22,637 bases of DNA. Source: Thamnocephalis sphaerospora (Eukaryota; Zoopagomycota; Zoopagomycetes; Zoopagales; Sigmoideomycetaceae). The DNA lies in the NCBI GenBank assembly GCA_003614735.1, contig KZ992667.1, forward strand, positions 1 to 22,637, given 5' to 3'. The notes under the pieces were generated by a model. The model was not told where the DNA came from. It made no database searches and saw only the letters and a program-made list of their open reading frames with translations. Within the stretch, counting starts at the first letter, position 1. Every line of letters starts with the position of its first letter. Shown here in pieces: positions 1-9,380 of this stretch. Made by a program: the position numbers and the translations under genes.

Positions 1-3000
1 GCAGCGATCGCGCCACGCGACTACCAGCTGGAATTGCTTGAACATGCGAAACGCGAAAATGCCATTGCTGTGATGGAAACGGGCGCTGGTAAGACGCTAG
101 TGTCGGCCTTGCTCATTCGCCATGTGCTGGACGAACAGCGGAAGAAAAACGGCAGTGATGGCGCAGCTGCTGCGGATGCCGCCGCTGAGGGGGCTGATAC
201 ACCTGCATCTGACCAGGTACGCCGCTGTCGGCGGTCGCTATCGAGATGTCCCTAGCTTACGCGGCGCGCCATGCGCGGCGGTGCACAGAAAAAGCCGGCG
301 CGGCGGATTGTTGCGTTTCTCGTCAACCACCTTAGCCTGGTTGAGCAGCAGGCGGTGGAAATCCGTAGACACTGTCCGTACACGGTCGCCGAGTACCGCG
401 GTGGCATGATGCAGGATCTTTGGGACATGCGCGTCTGGCGCGAGGAGGTGGCTGCAAAGGATATCATGGTGATGACCGTTCAGATTCTGCTAAATGCGCT
501 CCGCCACGGCTTTCTCAGCATCAACGAGCTGGCCCTCATTATCATCGACGAGTGCCACCACAGCAAGAAGCGACACCCGTACAATGAGATGATGCGCGAG
601 TTCTACTGGACCAGCGAGCCCGAAAATCGGCCGCGTATCTTTGCAATGACTGCGTCGCCTTTGGACGCAAAGCGCAACGTCGCCGTGAGCGCAGGGTAGG
701 CACTGGATGCGCGCGGGCAATGGTGCCATCGGGTGACACCAGCAGTGTACATTGCATCCGCTCATGCACGTGCTGTACTGCGTTTAGCATGCTCGAACAG
801 GCGCTAGGCGCACGCATCTTCACCGTCAGCAATATTGCCGCGCTACGGCGGTACATCATACCTCCACGCCAGTGTATTCTGCACTACGATCCGTCCGACA
901 CGTTTGACGCGACGCCGCTCTATCGCCTGCTGCGTCGCTTCGGTTTCAGTGATAATTTGCGTAAGCTGTTTTCGGACGCCGAGTACGCCCTGTCCACCCT
1001 TGGCCCGTGGTGCTCTGATCACGTGTGGTTTGCATATCTACGAGACGTCAACCAACGGTTCCCGCACGAGTTTGCGCTAAACCGCTATCTGAATGGTATA
1101 AAATGCCCCGAAACGCGTGGCACCACCGAGCGCGTCATCAAGATCATTCGCCGCCACACCTTTGAGCCGCCGACGCTTAGCCTCCGCCACATGTCGCCCA
1201 AACTGCTCCGGCTCATCGAAGTGCTCACCAGATTTGCACGACAGCTGGACAACTTTCAGGGTATCGTGTTTGTAGATCGGCGCAAGACGGCCTTTATGCT
1301 GCTAGATGTCATCCGCGGACTTCCTCACATGGAGGGCATTATCCGTGCCGAAGCCATGGTTGGCAGCGGATCCGCAGACATGGGCGACAAGCAGATGTCC
1401 TATGTTGTGCGCAACAAGGTGGTGGACAAGTTCCGCCAGGGTCACACTAACCTGCTTATCGCCACCAATGTGGGCGAGGAAGGCCTGGACATTCCAAAGT
1501 GTAATGTAGTCATCAGGCAAGTGGCCAACGCAAACAGGACAGAGTGCGAGCTTGCGGCCAGCTAACGTATCGCCAAACGACAGATTCGGTTTCTTCAGCA
1601 CGCTGCGCGCGTACATCCAGTCACGAGGACGCGCACGCAGCAATGACTCTGCCTATATCATTATGCAGGAGACGGGTAATGCGGCCGAGACCAAACTGCT
1701 ACAGCAGATCCGCGTCCACGAGGCGGAGATGAACGCTTGGTGTCAGCGGATGCAGAGAGCACGCCAAAAGAGCGGCGTCGACGACAACGGCGACGTCGAT
1801 GTGGAGGACTATGGCGCCAACGACACTGGCCACTCGGAACACGCGTATGTGGTCGCGTCGACAGGTGCACGCGTCACGTTCAGCTCTGCCATTCCCATCA
1901 TCCATCGCTACTGCAGCCAGCTGCGAACCGACGATTACAGCGAAGGCAAACCAATCTGGAAGTGGGAAGCAGTCTCCAACAACGACTACGTGTACACGCT
2001 GATCCTGCCGACAATGGCTGCGGTGCGCGAGGTCAAGGGCGATGTGATGCGTACAAAGTCGCTGGCAAAGCGTCTGGTGGCACTACGTGCCTGCGAGGAG
2101 CTGCACAAGCTTGGTGCCCTCGACGATCACCTACTGCCGGAAGGTCGTCGCGGAAAGCTGTCCTACGATAACGAAGACGACGAGGAGGAAGAGAAGGATG
2201 CGGACGGCGGTAGCATATCCACGTTATATCCTCGCAAAACACCGCTTTCGTGGGTGCCTAGGTCCAAAGAGGCGGATACGTGGTACATACATGTGCTGAA
2301 GCTACAGCTGGTAAAAGACCCTGAACTAGCTACGCCGCTGCATACACGCTACCGGCCGTTCGCACTTTTCTGTCCGCGCCCAATGTCGAGCATGGACACA
2401 GTACGTCTGCACTTGGACGAGGGCGAATGCAAAGTGATTGTCCAAGCGTGGCAGCGATCCTATCTTGTGAACGCCCAGTGCATCAAGCGCTTGAAGACTT
2501 TTACCGCCGTGCTGTTGACCCATGTGCTGCGCAAGCCTGTGGCCGCGAGTAACGTCGGCTACGTCGTGGCTCCGCTGCTACTTGAGCACATGGATGAAGA
2601 GCATCTGGAACGTAGCATCGACTGGGATGAGATCTATGCCAATCAGAGCGACACACTTGATCGACCAATTACCGATGTGCGCCAGCTGCGGCCGGGTTCG
2701 CTGGTGGAGGACATTGATCGACGCAATCAGCTGAACAAGGTCACGGGCGTGCGCGAGGCGCTCCCAATAGATACCGTTCTGGAGACGCGCACCATGCCGG
2801 ATGGCTCTACGGAAGCGGTTAGCGTGGCTGACTTTGTAAGAATAGTGTACAAATGCGAACCACGCCAGCAGACGCAAACACTGCTGGAGGTAGAGCCGGT
2901 GAGACGCACCTTCAACTACTTGCTGCAACGCGAGGTGTCTGGCCCGCCCAAGAAGATCTTTGACCGGCTGTCCATGCCGGAGAGGTGCCGCGTGCTGCCA

Positions 3001-4688
3001 GTCAGCGCCGATGTATTTAGCACAGCCATGCTACTACCTTCCTTGCTGTACCGACTAGAGGCGGCGCTGCTGGCATTCGAGCTAGGTGCGCGCTTTGAGC
3101 TGAAGACATCGCCAGAACATTTGCTAGAGGCAATCACAGCACCGCAAGCTGGTGTTGCTGCTCATTATGAGCGTCTGGAAGTTCTGGGCGATTCCTTCCT
3201 AAAGATGGCCACCAGTACCAGCCTCTTCCTCGACTACACGCTGACCGAGGAGGGGCGACTGCACTCGCGGCGCATCCGTATTATCTCCAACCGAGCGCTG
3301 CGGCTTTCTGCATTACAGCGCGAACTGTACGTCTACACGATGGCGCAGAGCTTCAACCGTCGCCGCTGGCTGCCAAGGGGTTACTACTATGCATTGCCTG
3401 GCGATTCGAAGGGCAGGACACAGGATGTGGAGCTTGACTGGAAGCCAGGCGAGGAAAATACTGGTGTGCAGACGACGGTCAAGGTTGTCCCGCCCGAGAA
3501 TGCCTCGACACACGTCATCCCATATGACGATCGACACGTGGCGTACTGGCAGTCTCTCTCAAAAAAGATGATTTCCGACGTTGTCGAGGCCTGCATGGGC
3601 GCATGTATGGAAGTGTGCGGGCTGGACGGCGCGCTACACTGTGCCATTCAGCTTGGTGTGCCATTTGGCTCGGTTAAGCAGTGGAAGGATTTCGCACCAC
3701 TTCGGGAGCCGCCAGCGTACGTTACGCCCGGAATGCTCAGCGAACTGGACTATACCAGCATTGAAGAGAAGATTGGCTATACATTCCAAGAGCGATCCTA
3801 TCTGCTGGAGGCCTACACGCACTCTTCTTTTCCAGACAGCAGTCGCCGATGCTACGAGCGGCTGGAGTTTCTCGGCGATGCAGTGCTCGACTTTTTGACG
3901 GTCGATCTGCTCTTCCACCGCTACCCAGACATGCAGCCCGGCGGCCTGGTAGACCTAAAGGACGCGATCGTGTCCAACGAGTTTCTGTCTACAATCTGCG
4001 ACCAATACGGCCTACAGCGGTATCTGATGCATTTTTCGGAGGCACTGCTGAACGCCTGCTGTCAGTTCAGCGAGCGGCTGGCGAAAAAGAAGAAGAAGAA
4101 CCAGGGCCTTGGCGAGTACTGGCGTGACGTGGAAGCGCCCAAGGTCATGGGTGACGTGGTGGAAGCGACACTTGGTGCCGTGTACTTGGACAGTGGCTTT
4201 GATCTGGAGGCGCCACGCGGCGTGTTTAACCGCCTGATACGTCCGTTGATCGACGAGAAGATCAAGCCAGGCAAGGCGCATCGTAGCCCCATCGTCCGTC
4301 TAACTCTGGAGCTGCAAAAACACGGCTGCTCCAATTTCAAGTTCAAGTAAGTTGTCGTTAAACTGTGCGCTGCAAAGCCGATGGCTAATCAGGCGACGGA
4401 TATAGGGAGGTTGTGGCGGACAGTGGCGAGGTACTTGGCTATGTGATGATTCATGGCGAGATTATCGAATCGGTAGAGGGCAGAGCAGACACAGGACGCG
4501 TAGCGCGCCTGCGTGCAGCGGATCAGGCGCTACTGCTATGGGATAAGCCAGACAATGGTCTTTTGCTCCGCAATTGTGATTGCGCCGAGCAACGCAAGCA
4601 ACAACAACAACAACAGCAGCAGCAGCAGCAGCAAGCCAGTGATGCCGAAAACATGAACGATGATGATGCATTGACAACAGACGCGTAA
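1..4688 (+). CDS. Dicer-like ribonuclease III, 5' end outside the window
   Basis: Cuts long dsRNA into small RNAs for RNA interference. Exons are <1-216, 289-695, 788-1516, 1584-4346 and 4406-4688; the frame stays open for 1465 codons. In order (residues of this fragment): helicase motif I METGAGKT (25-32); DECH box (159-162); helicase C-terminal part with ATNVGEEGLDIP, then QSRGRAR just after intron 3; Dicer dimerisation domain (about 555-640); PAZ-like segment (about 815-910, with QTLLEVEPVRRTFNYLLQ); RNase IIIa at ERLEVLGDSF (980) with KKMISDVVEA; RNase IIIb at ERLEFLGDAV (1209) with PKVMGDVVEA; a short dsRBD-like tail and a 12-Gln run. The acidic catalytic residues of both RNase III domains are present, so it looks active. 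Only a short N-terminus upstream of motif I is missing. Intron 1 is 72 nt, a multiple of three, but holds an in-frame TAG (253-255). Intron 2 could also use a donor at 685, but 696 restores the spacing usual in Dicers. Intron 3 is GC-AG. Confidence 0.97.
1517..1583 (+). other. GC-AG intron in Dicer (intron 3)
   Basis: The donor reads AG|GCAAGT and the acceptor GACAG, with a CTAAC branch point at about 1562-1566. Splicing here gives VVIR-FGFFSTLRAYIQSRGRAR, which matches the helicase motif V to VI segment of Dicers. The nearby GT at 1521 would throw the downstream exon out of frame. The length (67 nt) is not a multiple of three, so retention would truncate the protein. Confidence 0.9.
4599..4634 (+). 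repeat. CAA/CAG trinucleotide tract in the Dicer C-terminus
   Basis: Five CAA codons, six CAG codons and one CAA give a 12-residue polyglutamine run about 18 codons before the Dicer stop. Mixed codons suggest a moderately stabilised microsatellite. It follows the dsRBD-like tail and precedes a short acidic end. Confidence 0.97.
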
Positions 4689-4723
4689 GAGGACACGCTT
4701 CATTCTCAAGTGCGACGCATAGC

Positions 4724-4729
4724 AATAAA
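4724..4729 (+). terminator. Candidate poly(A) signal of Dicer
   Basis: A perfect AATAAA lies 36 nt after the Dicer stop codon. It is 24 nt before the last base of the opposing UBC7 coding region, so the Dicer 3' end very probably runs into UBC7. Confidence 0.6.
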
Positions 4730-4752
4730 CAATCGCGACCAAGGTGCACATT

Positions 4753-5744
4753 TCAGCTATCCAGCGTCTGACGCACACAGTCACGCACGCGGCGGTTGAA
4801 CTGTTCACGGTCTGTACGCCAGATTTTCTGCATTTCGATAACGCAAAAGACACAGCGTCTGGTTAGCCACATGTCGCAAAAAAGGGGCGGTGCGCGGTCC
4901 TTACGCAGGCATCAATGTTGGCACCACTTTCATCGTTAGGCTCTGCCAGCATACTGACGACGGAAAGCAGAATCTTCTCGACCGATTGCACGGGACTCCA
5001 GCGTTCAGAGGCGCTTTCGTACATATGCGGGTCGTCGCCAGGCTAGTCCAGCCAGTGGTGTCAGAGTCAGCAACTGCCTGCACATTCACGCCGACAGCGA
5101 AAATAGCCTGCCTACCGGATGCAGAATGGAAATGCACACTTCGCCGTTGGCATAAACGTTTGGATGGAACATGGGTGACGTAAAGGTCATGGTCTGCGCG
5201 CCAGCTGTTAGTCATGCATGCAACACAGACCAGCGTGCCATGTACGCACCGGTGGGCTAAGCGGATAGTCGCGCGGAAATTTGAGTACGGCCGAGAACAC
5301 GCCGCCCTCAAAAGGCGTGTCTACATGCGACGTGGTTAGTCGAGCGGACGATATGTCTCTGCGCGCATTGGCGAGACCTGCCTTCCGGGCCACTACAGCA
5401 AGGTTTACGCGTATGCATGTTCCAGCAGGACAAGCGTCAGGCACGCCTGTTTATGCTAGCATATGCCAGTGTCACTTACGCAATAAACGCCTCCCATTCG
5501 AAAAAGTTGTCCTCGCTGATGGGACCTATGTGCGCGCACGTTGAGGTGAGCAGCGCCGCCTGCACGACTGGCGTGCACACGTCCAAGCCTACCTGCACAC
5601 ACGCCGTCGGGCGGATTCACCGTCAATTCTAACCAGGCAGGTGCGTTAGATTCCGCCGCTATGCAACAGGTCCGCAAGCTATTCACCCTTGTACTCGGTC
5701 ATCAGGCGCTTGAGCGCAGTGCCTCCGCTGCCACGTGCATACAT
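4753..5744 (-). CDS. UBC7: Ubiquitin-conjugating enzyme E2, Ubc7/UBE2G type
   Basis: E2 of ER-associated degradation, working with membrane-bound E3 ligases. Eight exons on the minus strand: 5744-5687, 5628-5593, 5525-5480, 5392-5382, 5320-5250, 5193-5116, 5042-4905 and 4827-4753. They sum to 513 nt (170 aa), close to the family's usual length of about 165. Diagnostic stretches are [20 protein letters not shown] (about 9-28), [39 protein letters not shown] with catalytic Cys94, and [17 protein letters not shown], the loop insertion that marks the Ubc7/UBE2G group. The C-terminus is [18 protein letters not shown]. The start at 5744 puts the conserved LKRLM helix near the N-terminus as in other Ubc7 proteins. 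All seven introns are 56-87 nt; one uses GC-AG and exon 4 has only 11 nt. Convergent with Dicer (64 bp between stops), divergent from QRI7 (154 bp). Confidence 0.96.
5321..5381 (-). other. UBC7: GC-AG intron in UBC7
   Basis: Donor AAG|GCAGGT, branch point GACTAACC, acceptor ATGTAG; 61 nt. The GT four bases into the intron (5377) would put the next exon out of frame, so the GC site is required for the conserved sequence EDTPFEGG. Confidence 0.85.
5382..5392 (-). other. UBC7: 11-nt micro-exon of UBC7
   Basis: The 11 bases TGGCCCGGAAG lie between a CTGTAG acceptor and a GCAGGT donor. Joined to the flanking exons (upstream phase 2, downstream phase 1) they restore AFIAGPEDTPFEGG, the invariant E2 segment. 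Without them both frame and motif are lost. The upstream intron spans 5393-5479 and the downstream intron 5321-5381. Confidence 0.88.
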
Positions 5745-5898
5745 GGCGAATGCTCTGCTACCGATGTGGGCGTGTCTGTGACGTGGCAAGTAGGCCGGTG
5801 CGGTGGCGGTTGTGGTGTGGAGAGAGAGTGGAGACTGAAAGAGATGCTGTGCCGGGCGGCAGCACGCGCACCTTGCTGATTCTCCTTTATTCTCAGTA
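5745..5898. promoter_or_regulatory. Bidirectional promoter region between UBC7 and QRI7
   Basis: These 154 bp separate two divergent start codons and must hold both promoters. I see no clear TATA box. A branch-like GCTGAT, a pyrimidine run and TTCTCAG end 2 bases before the QRI7 ATG, so QRI7 may have a 5' UTR intron or an upstream exon. Confidence 0.55.
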
Positions 5899-7324
5899 AT
5901 GCTTGGACGCGCCATTGCAAAAGCCCATTGGCGCACAGGTCTGCGCACACCTGCACGCGCAGGCCTTTCCTCCGCCGCAAACGCCCGTCCGCTGCGTGTT
6001 CTGGGCATAGAGACATCCTGCGACGACACGGGTGCCGCGGTGGTGACGTCGCAGCGCGAGATTCTTAGCGAAGCCATTCACCTACAGCACAAGCTGCACG
6101 AGGCGCATGGCGGGATTGTTCCTATCGTAGCGCTAGCCAGCCACTCGGCACATCTTCCGGGTGTGGTGCGCGCTGCGCTGGACCAGGCCGGCGTGAAAGC
6201 CACGGAGCTGGACGCGATCGCGGTAACGCGAGGTCCGGGTATCCACTCTTGTCTGAGCGTTGGCATGAACGCCGCCAAAACGCTTGCCGCAGTTCTCGGG
6301 TAAGCAAGCAGTTGGTTGGAGTAGATGACCTGCAGAGCTGCTGCGCCTGACGGATCGACTTATTGTTTTACTGGCAACATCGATCGACAGGAAACCGCTC
6401 ATCGGGGTCAATCACATGGTAAGCACTGTAGCATCGCATATCTGCCAAACACTTGTTGCGCTGACGCTTTTGCAATACTAGGAAGGACATGCGCTAATGG
6501 CAAGGTTCACCGAGCAGACACCGCCGCAGTTTCCTTTTCTTTGTCTGTTGATCAGCGGCGGGCATACGCTATTGCTAGTGGCACACGATGTCAACCACTA
6601 TACACAGCTGGGCACGACGCTGGATGACGCGGTAGGCGAGGCGTACGACAAAGTGGCCCGCATGCTGGAGATACCGTGGCTAGAGGGTCGAGGTGGTGGT
6701 CCCGGCGCGGCACTCGAGCTGTTGGCGCGCCGTGGCGATCCGCATCGCTTCGCGCTTCCCGTTCCGATGCGTCATTCCACGCGAGTAGGCGGGATGGACT
6801 TTAGCTTTGCCGGTCTGAAGACAGCCGTGCAGCGCGAGCTCCGTCGGCTGCCATCGGATGAAGCTGTGAAAGAAAACCAGAGAGCCGACATGGCCGCTTC
6901 ATTCCAGTACACCGTTATTGCACATCTACTGGACAAGCTGGGGCGCGGCTTCAAATGGTGCCGCCAAAATGGAATCGACGCCACATCGCTCGTGATTAGC
7001 GGTGGCGTTGCGAGCAATCAAGCCATCCGTGCCAGGTAAGCATATCTGCAGCTGAACACGTCGACGGCGTGCGCCAACATAACTAATGCCGCTATTTTCT
7101 GCAGTCTAAGTCGATTGGCCGAGAACAATGGCGTGCCGTTAGTGTGTCCACCCGCAAAGCTTTGCACCGACAACGGTGTCATGATTGCGTGGGCTGGCAT
7201 GGAGCGCCTGCAGCGAGGCCTTATCGACGACTACGCCATCGACATTCGCATACGCTGGCCTCTGGAGGAGCTGCAAGCAGAGTGGAAGACACGCTCCAGC
7301 CAAAAAGCAACGCAGGATTCATAG
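5899..7324 (+). CDS. QRI7: Mitochondrial tRNA t6A transferase, Qri7/OSGEPL1 (Kae1/TsaD family)
   Basis: Transfers the threonylcarbamoyl group onto A37 of ANN-decoding mitochondrial tRNAs. Exons 5899-6299, 6391-6418, 6482-7035 and 7105-7324 give 400 aa, usual for the family. The first 33 residues are rich in Arg, Ala and Ser with no acidic residue, a typical mitochondrial presequence. Family motifs: VLGIETSCDDTGAAVV, EAHGGIVPIVALASHSAH, the metal ligands His142 and His146 in NHMEGH, LISGGHT, GEAYDKVARML, MDFSFAGLKTAVQ, VISGGVASNQ and the C-terminal CTDNGVMIAWAG. The 28-nt second exon (9 whole codons plus one base) carries the first metal-ligand His, and the intron after it separates the two ligands. 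Introns are 91, 63 and 69 nt, all GT-AG. The localisation points to Qri7 rather than cytosolic Kae1. Convergent with the downstream methyltransferase gene, 186 bp between stops. Confidence 0.95.
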
Positions 7325-7395
7325 ATTGCTACATGCCAAAGATGCAGCCGTAAGTCGCCAAGACACACGTGTGTTGTAGCGCAATTATTACATCG

Positions 7396-7401
7396 TTTAT
7401 T
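7396..7401 (-). terminator. Candidate poly(A) signal of the methyltransferase gene
   Basis: AATAAA on the minus strand, 109 nt after the stop codon at 7511. It lies within the 186-bp spacer shared with the convergent QRI7 gene, for which I see no equivalent hexamer. Confidence 0.4.
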
Positions 7402-7510
7402 CTACATACGTGTCTGTGGCTGTTTACTGACTTTGTCTCAATGTCCAAAAAAGCCACGTAAGCGTGGAGTCTATTGACGCGGCGGTTGTCTATAATATTG
7501 ATATGACTTA

Positions 7511-9067
7511 CTATACAGTGGCTACTAACTTTTTCGCCCACACACAGTGTACACTCGAGCAGGTGCAGTACTCGTCAACCTCGCTGTAGGCTTTCTGCGT
7601 CTGTGCTTTCCACTCTTCGGCATTCCAGTGTGCGTCGCCGTGAGAGCCAGCCACGGACTTTCCAACGGTGGCGAGTAGCGTGCTGCCGGCCCGCTTCATA
7701 AACTCGCCGTGCAGGCCACCCCACGCTCCCATTGGAATTTCTATTTCGCGGCCATGTACATCCACAAACCCAAGTAGCTTTAGCGCGTTGTCTAGGTGTC
7801 GTGCCGCTTGAGTGTGAATGCCGTGCTCCTTCCAAAGAATCTGGCCGAGGTGCTTTGTGATATATGCCATTACCGGCCCTGCGCGATGTGGAATAAAGGG
7901 CCGTCCACACAGCTCGATAATGCCGCCAGGGCGCAGCACGCGGTACGACTCGGAGAGCACTTTTATCCAGACATCCACGGAAAACGTGAACAGGTCGTCG
8001 CGGATGTACACGTAATCAAAGCGCCGGCTCCGATAAGGCAGTCCCTGGCTGATATCCACGCTGTCTACTCTGCAGTTTGCCGGCAGCGAGTTGTGATCTA
8101 GGTGCTTGTAGATGGCAAAGTTCTTATTGCAGCAGCCGACCACCTTTGCATGCGGCCACTCTTTAGCCATGTCCTGTGTGGTTGCAAAGGTTACAGTGAG
8201 TAGGGGAGTATAGCGCAGGAATGCATGCGTCCACTTACACGAAGCCAGATTCCTGTTGCCGTGCCGATTTGAAGAATCTGACTTGGGTTGTGGAGAGGCG
8301 CCATGTGGTTGCCGCGTATTATGTATCGATAAAGGTGATGGAGTAGATCAAAGCTGCAGATATAGGCCCAGGAGCGCACGCATGTTAGCCAAAATAGTAC
8401 GACTGGCCGGTTGACAGACCGCAAACGATCGTTACCTTTGGGCAATATCTTGATAATCCTCCTGTTGTAAGCAACTGTTGAAAGCGGTTTTGGCTGTCGC
8501 AGTGCTCTTCTCGCCGGGTGAGGGCGCCTCAGAAAGGGGCGGGGTGATTTGCGCGGTTCCCACTGGGCGGAGTGTGTCCGTGTGCTCCGTCATGCTTGCA
8601 GCAATGTCCAGAACGGAGCTCCACGTAGCCTTGACGGAGTTTAATCGTTTATGGCGCCGGTCTGACTGTATTCCCTTTTGCAGCGTAGAAAGACGCTTGA
8701 CGATGCCCGAGGTTTCTGAATGGGATATGCCGCTACTGCTTGTCGGCGAAGACCATGTGCTGCTGTTGGGCAGGTCTTCTACAGTAGAGTGCGCTGGATA
8801 CGCACTTTTACAGAAGCGAGTGCGCAGGTTCATCGCCCTCGGCTCCGCAGAGGAGGCAGTCTGTTCCTGCTTGCCTCGTGCAATGTCCTCAGGGCATGAC
8901 CAGCGAGCATTGGTGCGCGGCTCAGAGTTACTACCAAGCCGCGCAAAGAACGCGGATCCCCTTTTTCCGAGCTTAAGCCTTTTAGCACGGCCTTTACTGT
9001 CGTGAAAATACTTTTCACTAAGGGGAACGGTGTTGCTGCGCTTAAGCCGGCTGGCCTTTTGGCCCAT
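7511..9067 (-). CDS. LaeA-like class I SAM-dependent methyltransferase with a long, possibly myristoylated N-terminal region
   Basis: Exons 9067-8436, 8353-8239 and 8173-7511 give 469 aa; introns of 82 and 65 nt are GT-AG with GCTAAC- and TGTAAC-like branch points. The C-terminal half is a Rossmann methyltransferase of the fungal TAM/LaeA type: FDLLHHLYRYII helix (212-223), SAM motif I ILQIGTATGIW (237-247), FDYVYIRD, then ESYRVLRPGGIIELCGRPF. Motif I reads IGTATG rather than the usual VGTGTG. The N-terminal 200 residues are Ser/Thr- and basic-rich, apparently disordered, and not recognised. I chose the ATG at 9067 because it gives MGQKASRLK, a good N-myristoylation context (Gly2, Ser6). The same frame is open to an ATG at 9209-9211, which would add 48 unremarkable residues and destroy that signal. 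The methyl acceptor is unknown. Confidence is high for the fold, low for the role. Confidence 0.82.
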
Positions 9068-9359
9068 AGTGCACGTGCTGCCTGATTTGCGGCCGGTATG
9101 TGGGTGTGTATGTACGATTGCGATAACGTTGTTTGCAGGCAATTTGCTGATGGAGCGCGACAAGGACGCATTGGCGCAGGTCACCTTAAATGCATGGCAA
9201 AGCCGTATCATCGCGCATCATGTCTGTGTGAGCAATACATAGCTATGATGAAACGCCGCATAGTGCATAATGTAGCCCTTTCACACATGCTGTCAATGGG
9301 CAAAGTGCCTGTGTGTGAGACATTGGTATAAGGTGTAAATTTCCGCGTCGCGATCTTTG

Positions 9360-9380
9360 GTGGATGTGTGATACATCCAC
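9360..9380. repeat. Short perfect inverted repeat
   Basis: GTGGATGT and ACATCCAC pair over 8 bp around a 5-nt loop; one flanking G-T wobble could extend it. Could be an operator-like palindrome or an RNA hairpin; the function is unknown and chance is possible. Confidence 0.45.

Noticed and set aside
685-787. GTGAGC at 685 as donor of Dicer intron 2
   Set aside because: It gives the wrong phase for the downstream exon and removes residues that match Dicer spacing; GTAGGC at 696 fits both.
9068-9211. Upstream ATG at 9211 for the methyltransferase
   Set aside because: It adds 48 residues without features and hides the MGQKAS myristoylation context; kept as the alternative start.
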